From positions 1-64,000 of the forward strand of contig NZ_SLWV01000023.1 of assembly GCF_004345705.1 (NCBI RefSeq): 64,000 nt of DNA. The letters are read 5' to 3'. Source of the DNA: Marinisporobacter balticus. Its GTDB lineage: Bacteria > Bacillota > Clostridia > Peptostreptococcales > Thermotaleaceae. Both the position numbers and the translations under genes were made by a program. The notes beneath the pieces were generated by a model. The model did not search any database. It was given only the letters and a program-made list of their open reading frames with translations, and had not been told where the DNA came from. Of the stretch, positions 8,957 through 17,727 are shown piece by piece; within the stretch, counting starts at the first letter, position 1, and each line of letters begins with the position of its first letter.

Positions 8957-9994
8957 ATGAAAAAAGAAAAATTTTCATTCAGAGAATATAGTACAAAAGC
9001 GTTAAATGGTATGGCTTTAGGATTATTTTCTTCTCTGATCATAGGACTGATTATCAAACAAATTGGAGATTATACAGGAATAGAAGCTTTAATAAAGTTT
9101 GGTAAAGTTGCACAATTCTTAATGGGACCTGCCATTGGTGCTGGGGTAGCATTTAGTGTAGGCGCGCCGCCTTTAGGGATTTTTGCTTCTATTGTTACAG
9201 GAGCCATTGGTGCTGGAACGATTGCTTCTGGCGAAGCGGGTGCTTTTATTATAAAAATAGGTGAGCCAGTAGGGGCTTTCGTTGCGGGCGTCATAGGGGC
9301 TGAGTTTTCAAAATTAATTGCAGGAAAAACAAAAGTAGATATTGTGCTCATTCCCCTTGGAACCATTATCATTGGTGGATTAGCAGGCGTTTTTATAGGA
9401 CCTGTTATGGCATCAGTTATGAAATCTTTAGGAGGCGTCATTAATAGAGCCACGGAGTTACAGCCTATTCCTATGGGAATGATTGTAGCAACCCTTATGG
9501 GGATGATTTTGACGTTGCCAATAAGTAGTGCAGCCCTTGCTATTTCATTAGGGCTTAGTGGATTAGCGGCAGGAGCTGCTGTGGTAGGATGTGCAACACA
9601 AATGATTGGTTTTGCTGTGGCAAGCTACAGAGAAAATGGTATAGGGGGAGCGATTGCCCAAGGATTAGGAACATCTATGCTACAGGTTCCCAATATTATA
9701 AAAAATCCTCTCATTTGGATTCCACCAACGCTAGCCAGTGCAATACTTGGGCCTATTGCTACATTTATAATGAAAATGGAGAATAATAGTATTGGGGCAG
9801 GGATGGGAACAAGTGGTTTAGTTGGACAGTTTGGTACGATTGCAGTTATGGGACCGAATGAACCTATGACGCTAATTATAGGAAAAATCATTCTACTTCA
9901 TTTTATTTTGCCGGCTATTCTTACCCTTATCATTTCTGAATATATGAGAAAAAAGGGATGGATTCAATATGGAGATATGAAATTAAATTCATAA
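8957..9994 (+). CDS. PTS_EIIC_2 / PfoR-like integral membrane protein
   Basis: The 345-residue, very hydrophobic and glycine/alanine-rich protein has about eight to ten membrane segments and resembles the PTS_EIIC_2 family, which includes PfoR of Clostridium perfringens. It has no EIIA or EIIB phosphorylation domains, so it is not a complete PTS permease. The end motif NSIGAGMGTSGLVGQFGT is characteristic as I recall the family. It lies 51 nt after nadC and before the operon's terminator, so it is probably co-transcribed with nadABC under NiaR control. Substrate unknown; transport of an NAD precursor is an inference from context only. Confidence 0.75.
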   Translation: MKKEKFSFREYSTKALNGMALGLFSSLIIGLIIKQIGDYTGIEALIKFGKVAQFLMGPAIGAGVAFSVGAPPLGIFASIVTGAIGAGTIASGEAGAFIIKIGEPVGAFVAGVIGAEFSKLIAGKTKVDIVLIPLGTIIIGGLAGVFIGPVMASVMKSLGGVINRATELQPIPMGMIVATLMGMILTLPISSAALAISLGLSGLAAGAAVVGCATQMIGFAVASYRENGIGGAIAQGLGTSMLQVPNIIKNPLIWIPPTLASAILGPIATFIMKMENNSIGAGMGTSGLVGQFGTIAVMGPNEPMTLIIGKIILLHFILPAILTLIISEYMRKKGWIQYGDMKLNS

Positions 9995-10010
9995 TTTAAA
10001 AAATAACTTT

Positions 10011-10055
10011 CTCGACAGTATAATAAAAATAAGAATATACTGTCGAGTTTGTTTT
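10011..10055 (+). terminator. Terminator of the nadABC unit
   Basis: A perfect 12-bp stem (10011-10022 with 10036-10047) is followed by a T-rich tail. Confidence 0.92.
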
Positions 10056-10058
10056 TTA

Positions 10059-10088
10059 TTGACAAAAATATTTATATATGGGTATATT
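10059..10088 (+). promoter_or_regulatory. Sigma-A promoter of the UPF0182 gene
   Basis: TTGACA (10059-10064), an 18-nt spacer and TATATT (10083-10088) lie just after the preceding terminator. Confidence 0.6.
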
Positions 10089-10120
10089 AGTACTATAAAG
10101 ATAATGAAGGAGTGAAAAAT

Positions 10121-12862
10121 TTGAGAAAAGCTAGAGGTGCTTTTGTAAGTTTAGGAGTGATGGCAATTTTATTTGCTTTAACTTCTTTTACCACAATTAT
10201 TAATTTCATAACCGATTATCAGTGGTTTCAGGAATTGGGGTATGAACAGGTATTTTTAACAAAGCTCATGACGCAATTGAAAATAGGCATTCCTATTTTT
10301 GTTGTATTGACACTATTAATCTATTTTTACCTACGATCTATTAAAAAGAGTTATAATAAAAAGATTCATACAGCTTATGTTGGATTGAGCGAAAAGAAAA
10401 TCAACCAAATAGCCTTAGGGATTTCGGCTATTGTTTCTTTTCTTGCGAGTGTGACCGTGTGTAGTAATCTTTGGTTTGAGGTACTAAAGTTTTTCAATAC
10501 AACAAAATTTAATATTATGGATCCACTATTTAAAAAGGATCTATCTTTTTACATGTTTCAACTGCCTTTTATTGAACAGGTTTATTATTCATTGATTAGC
10601 TTTATTGTACTTTTGGTTATTATCACCGTTGTTTTTTATTTAATCATGATGAGTGTAAAAAGACCTAAATTGTTTGATGTAAATCATGAAAACCCAGAGA
10701 CGGGAAGAGCAAAACTCAATGCTGAGAATGGAAAGCAATTATTAAATATTGCATTTGGGCAGCTAACAACTTTAGGTGTAATATTTTTTATTCTATTGGG
10801 ATTAGGATATGTGTTAAAAACTTATAATTTACTTTATTCAACGAGAGGCGTTGCATATGGGGCAAGTTTTACAGATATTCATGTAACACTATGGGTATAT
10901 CGAGCAAAGATAGTATTTGCATTTGTATCTGCAGTTGTACTAATAATGGGTGCAAAAGCTAGGAAGCTAAGATTAGCCCTTGCAGGACCCGTTATTATGA
11001 TTGTAGTATCGATCCTAGGAAACGTTGCTGCGCTAGGTGTACAAAACTTTATTGTAACACCAGATGAAATCTCAAAGGAAAGTAAATACTTAGATTATAA
11101 TATTAAATATACAAAGATGGCCTATGGATTAGATCAAATAGAAGAAAAGAATTTCTCAGCAGAACGAAATTTAACAAGAGCAGACTTAGATAAAAATAAG
11201 GAAACCATAAAAAATATTCGAATCAATGACTATAGACCTACAAAGCAGTTTTACAATCAAATTCAAGGCATTAGACAATATTATCAATTCCATGATGTGG
11301 ATATAGACAGATATACTATTGATGGACAATTAACGCAAGTCTTTTTATCAGGAAGAGAGATTAATGAAGATAAAATAAAAGAACAATGGATTAATCAGCA
11401 TTTGAAATATACACATGGATATGGGGTGGCATTATCCCCTGTAAATGCAATTACGAGTCAGGGACAGCCAGATCTATTCATAAAGGATATTCCACCAAAA
11501 TCAAATATAAAAGGTATAGGAATTAAATACCCACAGATTTATTTTGGAGAATTAACCAATAACTACGTGGTGACCAATACAGATGAAAAAGAATTTGATT
11601 ACCCAAGTGGAGATTCAAATGCAGAAACTTTGTATGAAGGCAAAGCAGGAATTAAATTAGGGGGAATCAATAAACTTTTATATGCAATAAAGGAGGGGAA
11701 TTTAAAATTATTGATTTCTGGTAATATCAATAAAGATAGTAAAATTTTAATTTATAGAAATATAAAAGAGAGAGTACAAAAAATAGCACCTTTTATCGAG
11801 TATGATGATGATCCATATCTTGTAATTGATGAAGGAAAATTATATTGGATTTTAGATGGTTATACGATTAGTAGTAATTATCCTTATGCAGAACCTTTTG
11901 GAGAGGGACGTACAAATTATATCAGAAACTCTGTAAAGGTAGTGATCGATGCGTATAATGGAGGTACGACTTATTATGTAGCAGATGAAAAAGATCCTGT
12001 TATAAAAACCATGAAAAAAATATTCCCGCAATTATTTACAAGCATGGATAAAATGCCTGATGGAATGAAAAATCATGTAAGATATCCACAAGCGTTATTT
12101 GATATACAAGCAAATGTGTATAAAGTATATCATATGGCGGATACAGAGGTATTTTATCAACAGGAAGATTTATGGGATATTGCAAATGAAATCTATGAAA
12201 GAGAAACACAAGTAATGGAATCGAACTATTTCGTGATGAGATTACCAGATGAAAAAAAGGAAGAATTCTTACTTACGATTCCATATACACCAAAGAATAA
12301 GCCAAATATGACAGCCATTTTGATGGCAAGAAATGATGGCAAAAATTATGGAAAGCTCGTTATATATAAGATGCCAAAGCAAAAGAATGTTTATGGGCCA
12401 ATGCAGATAGAATCTAAAATTGATCAAGATACGACCATTTCCAAGGAATTTTCCTTATGGGGGCAAAAAGGTTCTACATATATGCGTGGAAATCTTTTAA
12501 CCATACCTATTGAAAATTCACTGCTTTATATTGAACCAATCTATTTAAAGGCAGATAATGAAAATAGTTTGCCAGAAGTAAAAAGAGTGGTTGTGGCTTA
12601 TGGGGATAAAATTGCTTATGAAGAAACGCTAGAAAAAGCTTTGGATAATTTGTTTGGAGGCGTACAAAAGCCAGAAGTAATCATTCCACAAGAAGGTGTT
12701 AGTGAGCCAATAAATGCAAAGGGAATGATTCAAAGGGCGAATCAATTATTTAATCAAGCACAGATGGCCCAAAGAAATGGAAAATGGGCAGACTATGGAA
12801 AATATATCGGTGAATTAAAAACAGTACTAGAAAAATTAAATCAATTCCAAAATATAAAATAA
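10121..12862 (+). CDS. UPF0182 family large membrane protein
   Basis: The protein of about 913 residues matches the UPF0182 (COG1615) family in length and layout: seven or so N-terminal membrane segments over the first 320 residues, then a large extracytoplasmic domain with conserved stretches such as NIRINDYRPTKQFYNQIQ, IRQYYQFHDVDIDRY and YGVALSPVNAITSQGQPDLF. The extreme C-terminus is a helical, glutamine-rich tail. A TTG start at 10121 fits best because AAGGAG (10107-10112) lies 8 nt upstream; the GTG at 10112 overlaps that site. Function is unknown in the family. It has its own promoter and terminator. Confidence 0.85.
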   Translation: MRKARGAFVSLGVMAILFALTSFTTIINFITDYQWFQELGYEQVFLTKLMTQLKIGIPIFVVLTLLIYFYLRSIKKSYNKKIHTAYVGLSEKKINQIALGISAIVSFLASVTVCSNLWFEVLKFFNTTKFNIMDPLFKKDLSFYMFQLPFIEQVYYSLISFIVLLVIITVVFYLIMMSVKRPKLFDVNHENPETGRAKLNAENGKQLLNIAFGQLTTLGVIFFILLGLGYVLKTYNLLYSTRGVAYGASFTDIHVTLWVYRAKIVFAFVSAVVLIMGAKARKLRLALAGPVIMIVVSILGNVAALGVQNFIVTPDEISKESKYLDYNIKYTKMAYGLDQIEEKNFSAERNLTRADLDKNKETIKNIRINDYRPTKQFYNQIQGIRQYYQFHDVDIDRYTIDGQLTQVFLSGREINEDKIKEQWINQHLKYTHGYGVALSPVNAITSQGQPDLFIKDIPPKSNIKGIGIKYPQIYFGELTNNYVVTNTDEKEFDYPSGDSNAETLYEGKAGIKLGGINKLLYAIKEGNLKLLISGNINKDSKILIYRNIKERVQKIAPFIEYDDDPYLVIDEGKLYWILDGYTISSNYPYAEPFGEGRTNYIRNSVKVVIDAYNGGTTYYVADEKDPVIKTMKKIFPQLFTSMDKMPDGMKNHVRYPQALFDIQANVYKVYHMADTEVFYQQEDLWDIANEIYERETQVMESNYFVMRLPDEKKEEFLLTIPYTPKNKPNMTAILMARNDGKNYGKLVIYKMPKQKNVYGPMQIESKIDQDTTISKEFSLWGQKGSTYMRGNLLTIPIENSLLYIEPIYLKADNENSLPEVKRVVVAYGDKIAYEETLEKALDNLFGGVQKPEVIIPQEGVSEPINAKGMIQRANQLFNQAQMAQRNGKWADYGKYIGELKTVLEKLNQFQNIK

Positions 12863-12863
12863 T

Positions 12864-12894
12864 AAAAGGGAATCTCTTAAAGAGGTTCCCTTTT
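12864..12894. terminator. Bidirectional terminator between converging genes
   Basis: AAAAGGGAATCTCT pairs with AGAGGTTCCCTTTT (one G-U pair) across a 3-nt loop. A- and T-runs on both sides let it serve the UPF0182 gene and the site-2 protease gene. Confidence 0.9.
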
Positions 12895-13525
12895 ATAAAA
12901 AGAATAGATTTAACAACAGTGTATATACAGCCGAAATAGGTGGGCCAATGATTTTATCAATAGCATCTGTTATAATCAATAAAATAAGAATAAAATTTCC
13001 TTTTGTAGAAATTTCATGATAGATCGGTTTGTCTTTTAATCCAAGGAGACCAAAGAAGATATGGGAGCCATCTAATGGTGGAATCGGGATTAGATTAAAT
13101 ACAAATAAAACCACATTGATCCAAACCGTATAATTAAAAATATCCATAATCGTTGGGTAAAGCTTTTGAGGTAAAAAGGAAACAGATATACTAGATAATA
13201 TTTTCATGAGCACAATAAAAAATAAAGCGATGGTTAAGTTCATAATAGGACCTGCTAATGATACAAGAATATCATCTCGTTTTGGGTTTTTAAAGTTCAT
13301 TGGATTGATTTGAACAGGTTTTGCCCATCCAAATCCAGCAAGTAATATAAAAATAAAACCAACTGGATCAATATGGCTCTGCGGACTTAAGGATAATCTA
13401 CCTTGAAGTCTTGGGGTGTCGTCTCCTAGCCAAACAGCTACCTGAGCATGGGCATATTCGTGAAATGAAAATCCTAATAAGATCCCAGGTAATATAAGAA
13501 GCTTTTCTATTATGTCGATATTCAT
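12893..13525 (-). CDS. Site-2 protease family (M50) membrane metalloprotease
   Basis: The 210-residue polytopic protein has the zinc-binding motif FHEYAH (H22, E23, H26) in its first membrane segment and the second zinc-side motif NLIPIPPLDG near residues 143-152, as in short site-2 proteases. Such enzymes cleave substrates within the membrane; the short form often occurs without a known substrate. The ATG is preceded by AAAGGAGG. It appears monocistronic, ending at a shared bidirectional terminator. Confidence 0.92.
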   Translation of the reverse strand: MNIDIIEKLLILPGILLGFSFHEYAHAQVAVWLGDDTPRLQGRLSLSPQSHIDPVGFIFILLAGFGWAKPVQINPMNFKNPKRDDILVSLAGPIMNLTIALFFIVLMKILSSISVSFLPQKLYPTIMDIFNYTVWINVVLFVFNLIPIPPLDGSHIFFGLLGLKDKPIYHEISTKGNFILILLIITDAIDKIIGPPISAVYTLLLNLFFL

Positions 13526-13617
13526 GAATTTCCTCCTTTGATTGAAAAAGTCTATATCTATTTTATAACAAATGATGAAATTAAGAAATACCTAACTTTG
13601 GAAATTATTTTAACCGC

Positions 13618-13656
13618 CAAAAAAAGAAAGACTTTCAAATGAAAGCATTTCTTTTT
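13618..13656. terminator. Probable bidirectional terminator
   Basis: AAAGAAA and CTTTC pair with GAAAG and TTTCTTT with small internal bulges. A-rich and T-rich flanks lie on either side, between the small ORF and the protease gene. Confidence 0.55.
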
Positions 13657-13699
13657 AAAAATATCGCTATATATATAGAAAAAAGGATAGAAATAAGAG

Positions 13700-13891
13700 C
13701 TACCTATTTCTGAGAAGTTTTAATTCTTCTATAGACATGTCATCAAGATGTTGTGCCATTTGTGAAAATTCTCTTCTATCAATAAAACCTTTTGTAATAA
13801 GAATTTCTAGGATTGTAGCAATTGCAAGGGTATTTCTATAATCAACTTCTTTTAGATCACCTAGTTGTGCGTATAAATCAATATCATGCAT
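13700..13891 (-). CDS. Small hypothetical protein (63 residues)
   Basis: I do not recognise this protein. It is short, soluble, helical and slightly acidic (DIDLYAQLGDLKEVDYRNTLAIATILEI at the start, MSIEELKLLRNR at the end). A GGGGG-containing ribosome site 8-10 nt before the ATG and a terminator-like hairpin after the stop support a real gene. The opposite strand has no good ORF here. Confidence 0.65.
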   Translation of the reverse strand: MHDIDLYAQLGDLKEVDYRNTLAIATILEILITKGFIDRREFSQMAQHLDDMSIEELKLLRNR

Positions 13892-14056
13892 TTGTTGTAC
13901 CCCCTTAAAAATATTTGATGTTTACAAGTATTTACTGAAATAATAAAAAATATACATATTATTGAAATAAAAATACATATCAATATCATTTTAACAATAG
14001 ATTTAATATAACTATATTTCCATATCTAAAAAATCATGAATAAAAAGATAAAAAGA

Positions 14057-14085
14057 TTGAAAAGATATATATAATATGTTAGAAT
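14057..14085 (+). promoter_or_regulatory. serS promoter
   Basis: TTGAAA (14057-14062), a 17-nt spacer and TAGAAT (14080-14085) lie directly upstream of the T-box leader. Confidence 0.6.
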
Positions 14086-14094
14086 ATCCTAAAA

Positions 14095-14340
14095 ATGAAG
14101 AAAGACTATGAGAGGAAGTAGTAAATAATAAAATTTCTTTAGAGAGTCAGTGGTTGGTGAAAACTGATGAAATTTGTTATTGAATCCATCCTGAAGTCAC
14201 AAGCTGAAATATGGAGTAGGCTTTGTCGGGTGCGACCGTTATATCGTAGAAAAGAGGACTGAAAATTTCAGCCAATCTGGGTGGCAACGCGGAAGAATAA
14301 CCTTTCGTCCCTGTTTAGGGATGAGGGTTTTTTTATTTTT
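14095..14340 (+). promoter_or_regulatory. T-box leader of serS, serine specifier UCC
   Basis: Hallmarks are present in order: AGAGAG followed by the GGTTGGTGAAAA stem I elements, a specifier region GAA-UCC-AUC with codon UCC (14185-14187), the T-box core GGGTGGCAACGCGG (about 14279-14292), and an intrinsic terminator with arms 14301-14312 and 14317-14327 and a T tail. Uncharged tRNA-Ser would pair with UCC and the T-box bulge, favour the antiterminator and switch serS on. The specifier assignment rests on its position in the loop. Confidence 0.93.
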
Positions 14341-14362
14341 GAAATGAAGAGGAGGAAACGGT

Positions 14363-15640
14363 ATGTTAGATATTAAAAGAGTAAGAGAAAATATGGATGA
14401 AGTGAAAGAACTTGTAGAAAGACGTGGACATGGAGATTATGGATTACATCAGGTGATGGGATTAGATGAAAAAAGAAGAAGGTTACTACAAGAAGTAGAA
14501 CAGATGAAAAATAAACAGAATACTGTATCAAAAGAGATCCCACAATTAAAAAAAGAAGGAAAAGATGCATCAAGTGTATTAGAGGAGATGAAAAAGTTAT
14601 CAGCCAAAATTAAAGAGCTTGATGAAGATGTAAAAAATACTGAAACAGATATGAAAAATATGCTTTTAGGTATTCCAAATACACCACATAAAGATGTTCC
14701 AGTAGGAAATAGTGATGAAGATAATGTAGAAGTGAAAAAATGGGGCGAACCTACAACATTTGATTTTGAGCACAAAGCGCACTGGGATATTGGTACGGAT
14801 TTAGGAATTTTAGATTTTGAAGCAGGAGCAAAAATAACAGGTGCAAGATTTACAGTTTACAGAGGGGTGGGTGCCCGACTTGAAAGATCTATCATTAACT
14901 TTATGCTAGATTTACATACAACAGAGCATGGGTATACGGAAATATTACCACCATTTATGGTGAATCGAGATAGCATGACAGGAACAGGACAACTGCCAAA
15001 ATTTGAAGAGGATATGTTCCATATACCAAGTAAGGATTTCTTTTTAATCCCTACAGCAGAAGTACCTGTAACAAATTTATATATGAATGATATCATTCAT
15101 GGAGAGAAGTTACCGATTTATCATACTGCTTATACCCCATGTTTTAGAAAAGAAGCAGGGTCTGCAGGTAGAGATACAAGAGGTCTTATAAGACAACATC
15201 AATTTAATAAAGTAGAATTAGTAAAATTCGTAAATCCTAAAGAATCATATAAAGAGCTAGAAAGTCTGTTATTCGCAGCAGAAGAAGTATTAAAGAGATT
15301 GAAAATTCCTTATAGGGTTGTAAAGCTTTGTACAGGAGATTTAGGATTCAGTTCAGCTATCACTTATGATATAGAAGTATGGATGCCAAGTTATGGTAGA
15401 TATGTAGAAATATCTTCTTGCAGTAACTTTGAAGATTTCCAAGCAAGACGCAGCAATATAAGATTTAGACCAGAAGTAAAAGGAAAAGTAGAATATGTGC
15501 ACACACTAAATGGATCAGGATTAGCTGTAGGGAGAACACTGGCAGCAATTCTTGAAAATTATCAGCAAGAAGATGGCTCAGTAATTATTCCAGAAGTTTT
15601 AAAACCATATATGGGCGGATTAGAAAAAATTATAAAATAA
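14363..15640 (+). CDS. serS: Seryl-tRNA synthetase
   Basis: The 425-residue class II synthetase charges tRNA-Ser. The N-terminus is the long antiparallel coiled coil that grips the tRNA variable arm (about residues 30-110, rich in K and E). The catalytic core shows motif 2 (FRKEAGSAGRDTRGLIRQHQF) and motif 3 (NGSGLAVGRTLAAILENYQ). Length and start (MLDIKRVRENMDEV) are standard, with GAGGAGG 8 nt before the ATG. Expression is controlled by the serine T-box upstream. Confidence 0.98.
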   Translation: MLDIKRVRENMDEVKELVERRGHGDYGLHQVMGLDEKRRRLLQEVEQMKNKQNTVSKEIPQLKKEGKDASSVLEEMKKLSAKIKELDEDVKNTETDMKNMLLGIPNTPHKDVPVGNSDEDNVEVKKWGEPTTFDFEHKAHWDIGTDLGILDFEAGAKITGARFTVYRGVGARLERSIINFMLDLHTTEHGYTEILPPFMVNRDSMTGTGQLPKFEEDMFHIPSKDFFLIPTAEVPVTNLYMNDIIHGEKLPIYHTAYTPCFRKEAGSAGRDTRGLIRQHQFNKVELVKFVNPKESYKELESLLFAAEEVLKRLKIPYRVVKLCTGDLGFSSAITYDIEVWMPSYGRYVEISSCSNFEDFQARRSNIRFRPEVKGKVEYVHTLNGSGLAVGRTLAAILENYQQEDGSVIIPEVLKPYMGGLEKIIK

Positions 15641-15670
15641 TAATAGAGAGGTTTAACCTCTCTATTATTT
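15641..15670. terminator. Bidirectional terminator between serS and cotE
   Basis: TAATAGAGAGG pairs with CCTCTCTATTA around a small loop; A/T-rich on both sides. The downstream arm runs right up to the cotE stop codon. Confidence 0.85.
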
Positions 15671-16261
15671 TTAATCTACATCATCTTCATTATCATCATC
15701 TAGTATAGAATCAAAGATGATATCTTTTTCCTTTTCTTGTTGGTCTATAGAATAAGACAAAATATTTACTCTTGCTTCACCAATAACCTCTACCCCTAAC
15801 TCATATTCTACTTGAATAGCGATAGTGGGAAGTCCTGATTTGTTTACAATCATCGTTCCTTGAGATACTGGGGTTTTGTTAATCCATGCAAGGATTCGTT
15901 TATCAAAATAATTTTCTTCGTAATAATTCTCTCCTTCTAAACTTTCTACAGGAATGACTTCAGAGAATTTCGAAAAACTTTTGGATACATTTGTATCTCC
16001 ATTTCCTTCGTACCATACATGTACTTCAAATTCACCATTGATGCGAATATTAATATTATTATTGGAGAATTGTTCGAATTTACTTCCTTGTATCTCCGCA
16101 TTTGTGATGGTGCAGCCTAAAACCTTATCAGGTGCTACATTATCTTCAGCGTTTATATATACAGTAGTCTGACATGTATGGGTTGCTTTTCCACAAATTG
16201 CGTTTGTGATAATGGTTCTCATGTTGCTTTTATAATCATACTTACTGTTTTTATGCTTCAT
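15671..16261 (-). CDS. cotE: CotE family outer spore coat morphogenetic protein
   Basis: The 196-residue protein resembles CotE of Bacillus subtilis: an N-terminal RTIITNAICGKATHTCQTTVYI block followed by VLGCTITN, a core with INGEFEVHVWYEGNGDTNVSKSFSKFSEVIPVE, and a highly acidic tail (DSILDDDNEDDVD). CotE directs outer coat assembly and is made in the mother cell. ATG 16261 is chosen because AAAGGAGGG lies 5 nt upstream; the longer reading from 16291 lacks a ribosome site. It shares a terminator with serS and lies next to other coat genes. Confidence 0.88.
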   Translation of the reverse strand: MKHKNSKYDYKSNMRTIITNAICGKATHTCQTTVYINAEDNVAPDKVLGCTITNAEIQGSKFEQFSNNNINIRINGEFEVHVWYEGNGDTNVSKSFSKFSEVIPVESLEGENYYEENYFDKRILAWINKTPVSQGTMIVNKSGLPTIAIQVEYELGVEVIGEARVNILSYSIDQQEKEKDIIFDSILDDDNEDDVD

Positions 16262-16428
16262 GATTACCCTCCTTTTCTTTTTCGAATTCATAAGTATCTA
16301 TACTTATAATATTCCTCGTAGATTAAGATGTGCTACTATTATGGATAAATTTTCAAATCTTATTTAGGAGTACTTTTAATACACTCAAAATATCCCAATG
16401 AATATATTGTTATTAAGGAGATGAGTAC

Positions 16429-17370
16429 ATGTCAAAGAAAGCGTTGGTAACAGGATGCGCAGGATTTATAGGATCTCATTTATGCGAGAATTTATTAGAT
16501 CGAGGATATCAGGTTATAGGGATTGATTGTTTTACAGATTATTATGATAGAAATTTAAAAGTAAAAAACCTGTATGCTTGTATAGGAAATGATGATTTTT
16601 TCTTTATTGAAAATGATTTACGAGAAGTAAAACTATATGATTATTTAAAAGATATTGATTTTATTTTTCACCAAGCCGGTCAGCCTGGTGTTCGAGGAAG
16701 TTGGGGAAATGAATTTGATGTATATACAAAAAATAATATTCTTGCAACCCAATACCTTTTAGAGCATGTAAAGAACCATCCTATCAAAAAAATGGTTTAT
16801 GCATCCTCTTCTTCTATTTATGGCAATATAAAAGAGCTCCCTATGAGGGAGGGAGATTTACCAAAACCATTCTCACCATATGGTGTATCAAAGCTAGCAG
16901 CAGAAAATTTATGTAATCTCTACCACGAAAACTATGGGGTTCCTGTTATTTCATTGAGATATTTTACAGTTTATGGACCAAGGCAAAGGCCAGAGATGGC
17001 TATAAGTTTATTTATTCAAAAGATATTGAAAGGGGAAACGATATCAATCTATGGAGATGGAAATCAAGGAAGAGATTTTACGTATATAGATGATATAGTA
17101 TGTGCAAATATACTCGTGGCAAAGTCTTCATTAGAGGGAGAGACATTCAATGTAGGCAGTGGGCATCCTATAAAAGTGATAGATTTAATAGGGATTTTAG
17201 AAAATATTATAGGAAAAAAAGCAAACATAAAGTTTATAGAAAAGCAAAAAGGAGATGTTCGAGATACTTATGCAGATATTTCAGAAATACAAAATCGGTT
17301 AGATTTTAAACCGACTTTTTCTATAGAAGAAGGCTTAAGAAATCAGGTAGAATATATGAAGAATACGTAG
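16429..17370 (+). CDS. NAD-dependent UDP-sugar epimerase/dehydratase (extended SDR)
   Basis: The 313-residue protein has the Rossmann signature GCAGFIGSHLCENL near the N-terminus, the SDR catalytic Ser/Tyr/Lys in ASSSSIYG and SPYGVSKLAAE, and the family motif RYFTVYGPRQRPEMA. This pattern is typical of UDP-glucose or UDP-glucuronate 4-epimerases. With the UDP-glucose 6-dehydrogenase gene at 22.2-23.5 kb, a route to UDP-glucuronate and UDP-galacturonate for a surface or coat polysaccharide is a reasonable inference. Substrate is not determined. AAGGAG precedes the ATG. Confidence 0.88.
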   Translation: MSKKALVTGCAGFIGSHLCENLLDRGYQVIGIDCFTDYYDRNLKVKNLYACIGNDDFFFIENDLREVKLYDYLKDIDFIFHQAGQPGVRGSWGNEFDVYTKNNILATQYLLEHVKNHPIKKMVYASSSSIYGNIKELPMREGDLPKPFSPYGVSKLAAENLCNLYHENYGVPVISLRYFTVYGPRQRPEMAISLFIQKILKGETISIYGDGNQGRDFTYIDDIVCANILVAKSSLEGETFNVGSGHPIKVIDLIGILENIIGKKANIKFIEKQKGDVRDTYADISEIQNRLDFKPTFSIEEGLRNQVEYMKNT

Positions 17371-17437
17371 ATTAAGATATCACATTTATATAAGGAATGA
17401 ATATACTGTATTGAGTAAAAAAAAGGAGGAATAAATA

Positions 17438-17683
17438 ATGAGATATAGAGAAAAATTTGTAGGAAATGTAGAAGAAATTCATGAACAATTAAAGGAAACT
17501 TTTGGTAGATTGGTAAGAGGAACACTTGAAGTAGAAGAAGCAGTTGTAGCATTACCAAAGGACAAAACGCTTGAGTATAAAGTAAAATACGAGGATGGTC
17601 CCGAAGGGCAGCTAGCGGTGAAAATAAGTTGGTCTGATCTTGTAGAGGAAGAAGAAGAAGAAGAAGAAGAATTTGAAATATAG
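17438..17683 (+). CDS. Small amphi-Trp-like protein with poly-glutamate tail
   Basis: The 81-residue protein begins YREKFVGNVEEIHEQLKETFGRLVRGTLEVEE, continues with alternating beta residues, and ends with KISWSDLVEEE and a run of glutamates. The IxW end and general pattern resemble the amphi-Trp domain family, whose function is unknown. The acidic tail comes from GAA/GAG repeats, a possible slippage site. A GGAGG site precedes the ATG. It sits 44 nt before the first CotS-like gene and may be co-transcribed with the coat genes. Confidence 0.7.
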   Translation: MRYREKFVGNVEEIHEQLKETFGRLVRGTLEVEEAVVALPKDKTLEYKVKYEDGPEGQLAVKISWSDLVEEEEEEEEEFEI

Positions 17684-17727
17684 TATAAATAGGGGGAGAA
17701 ATCCTCCTATTATTGTAAGGAGGAAAG

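Noticed and set aside
9070..9453. 127-codon minus-strand ORF opposite the PTS_EIIC_2 gene
   Set aside because: Proline/alanine-rich shadow of a glycine/alanine-rich membrane protein, with no ribosome site.
17645..17676. GAA trinucleotide run as a separate repeat element
   Set aside because: It encodes the glutamate tail of the small protein and is explained by coding.
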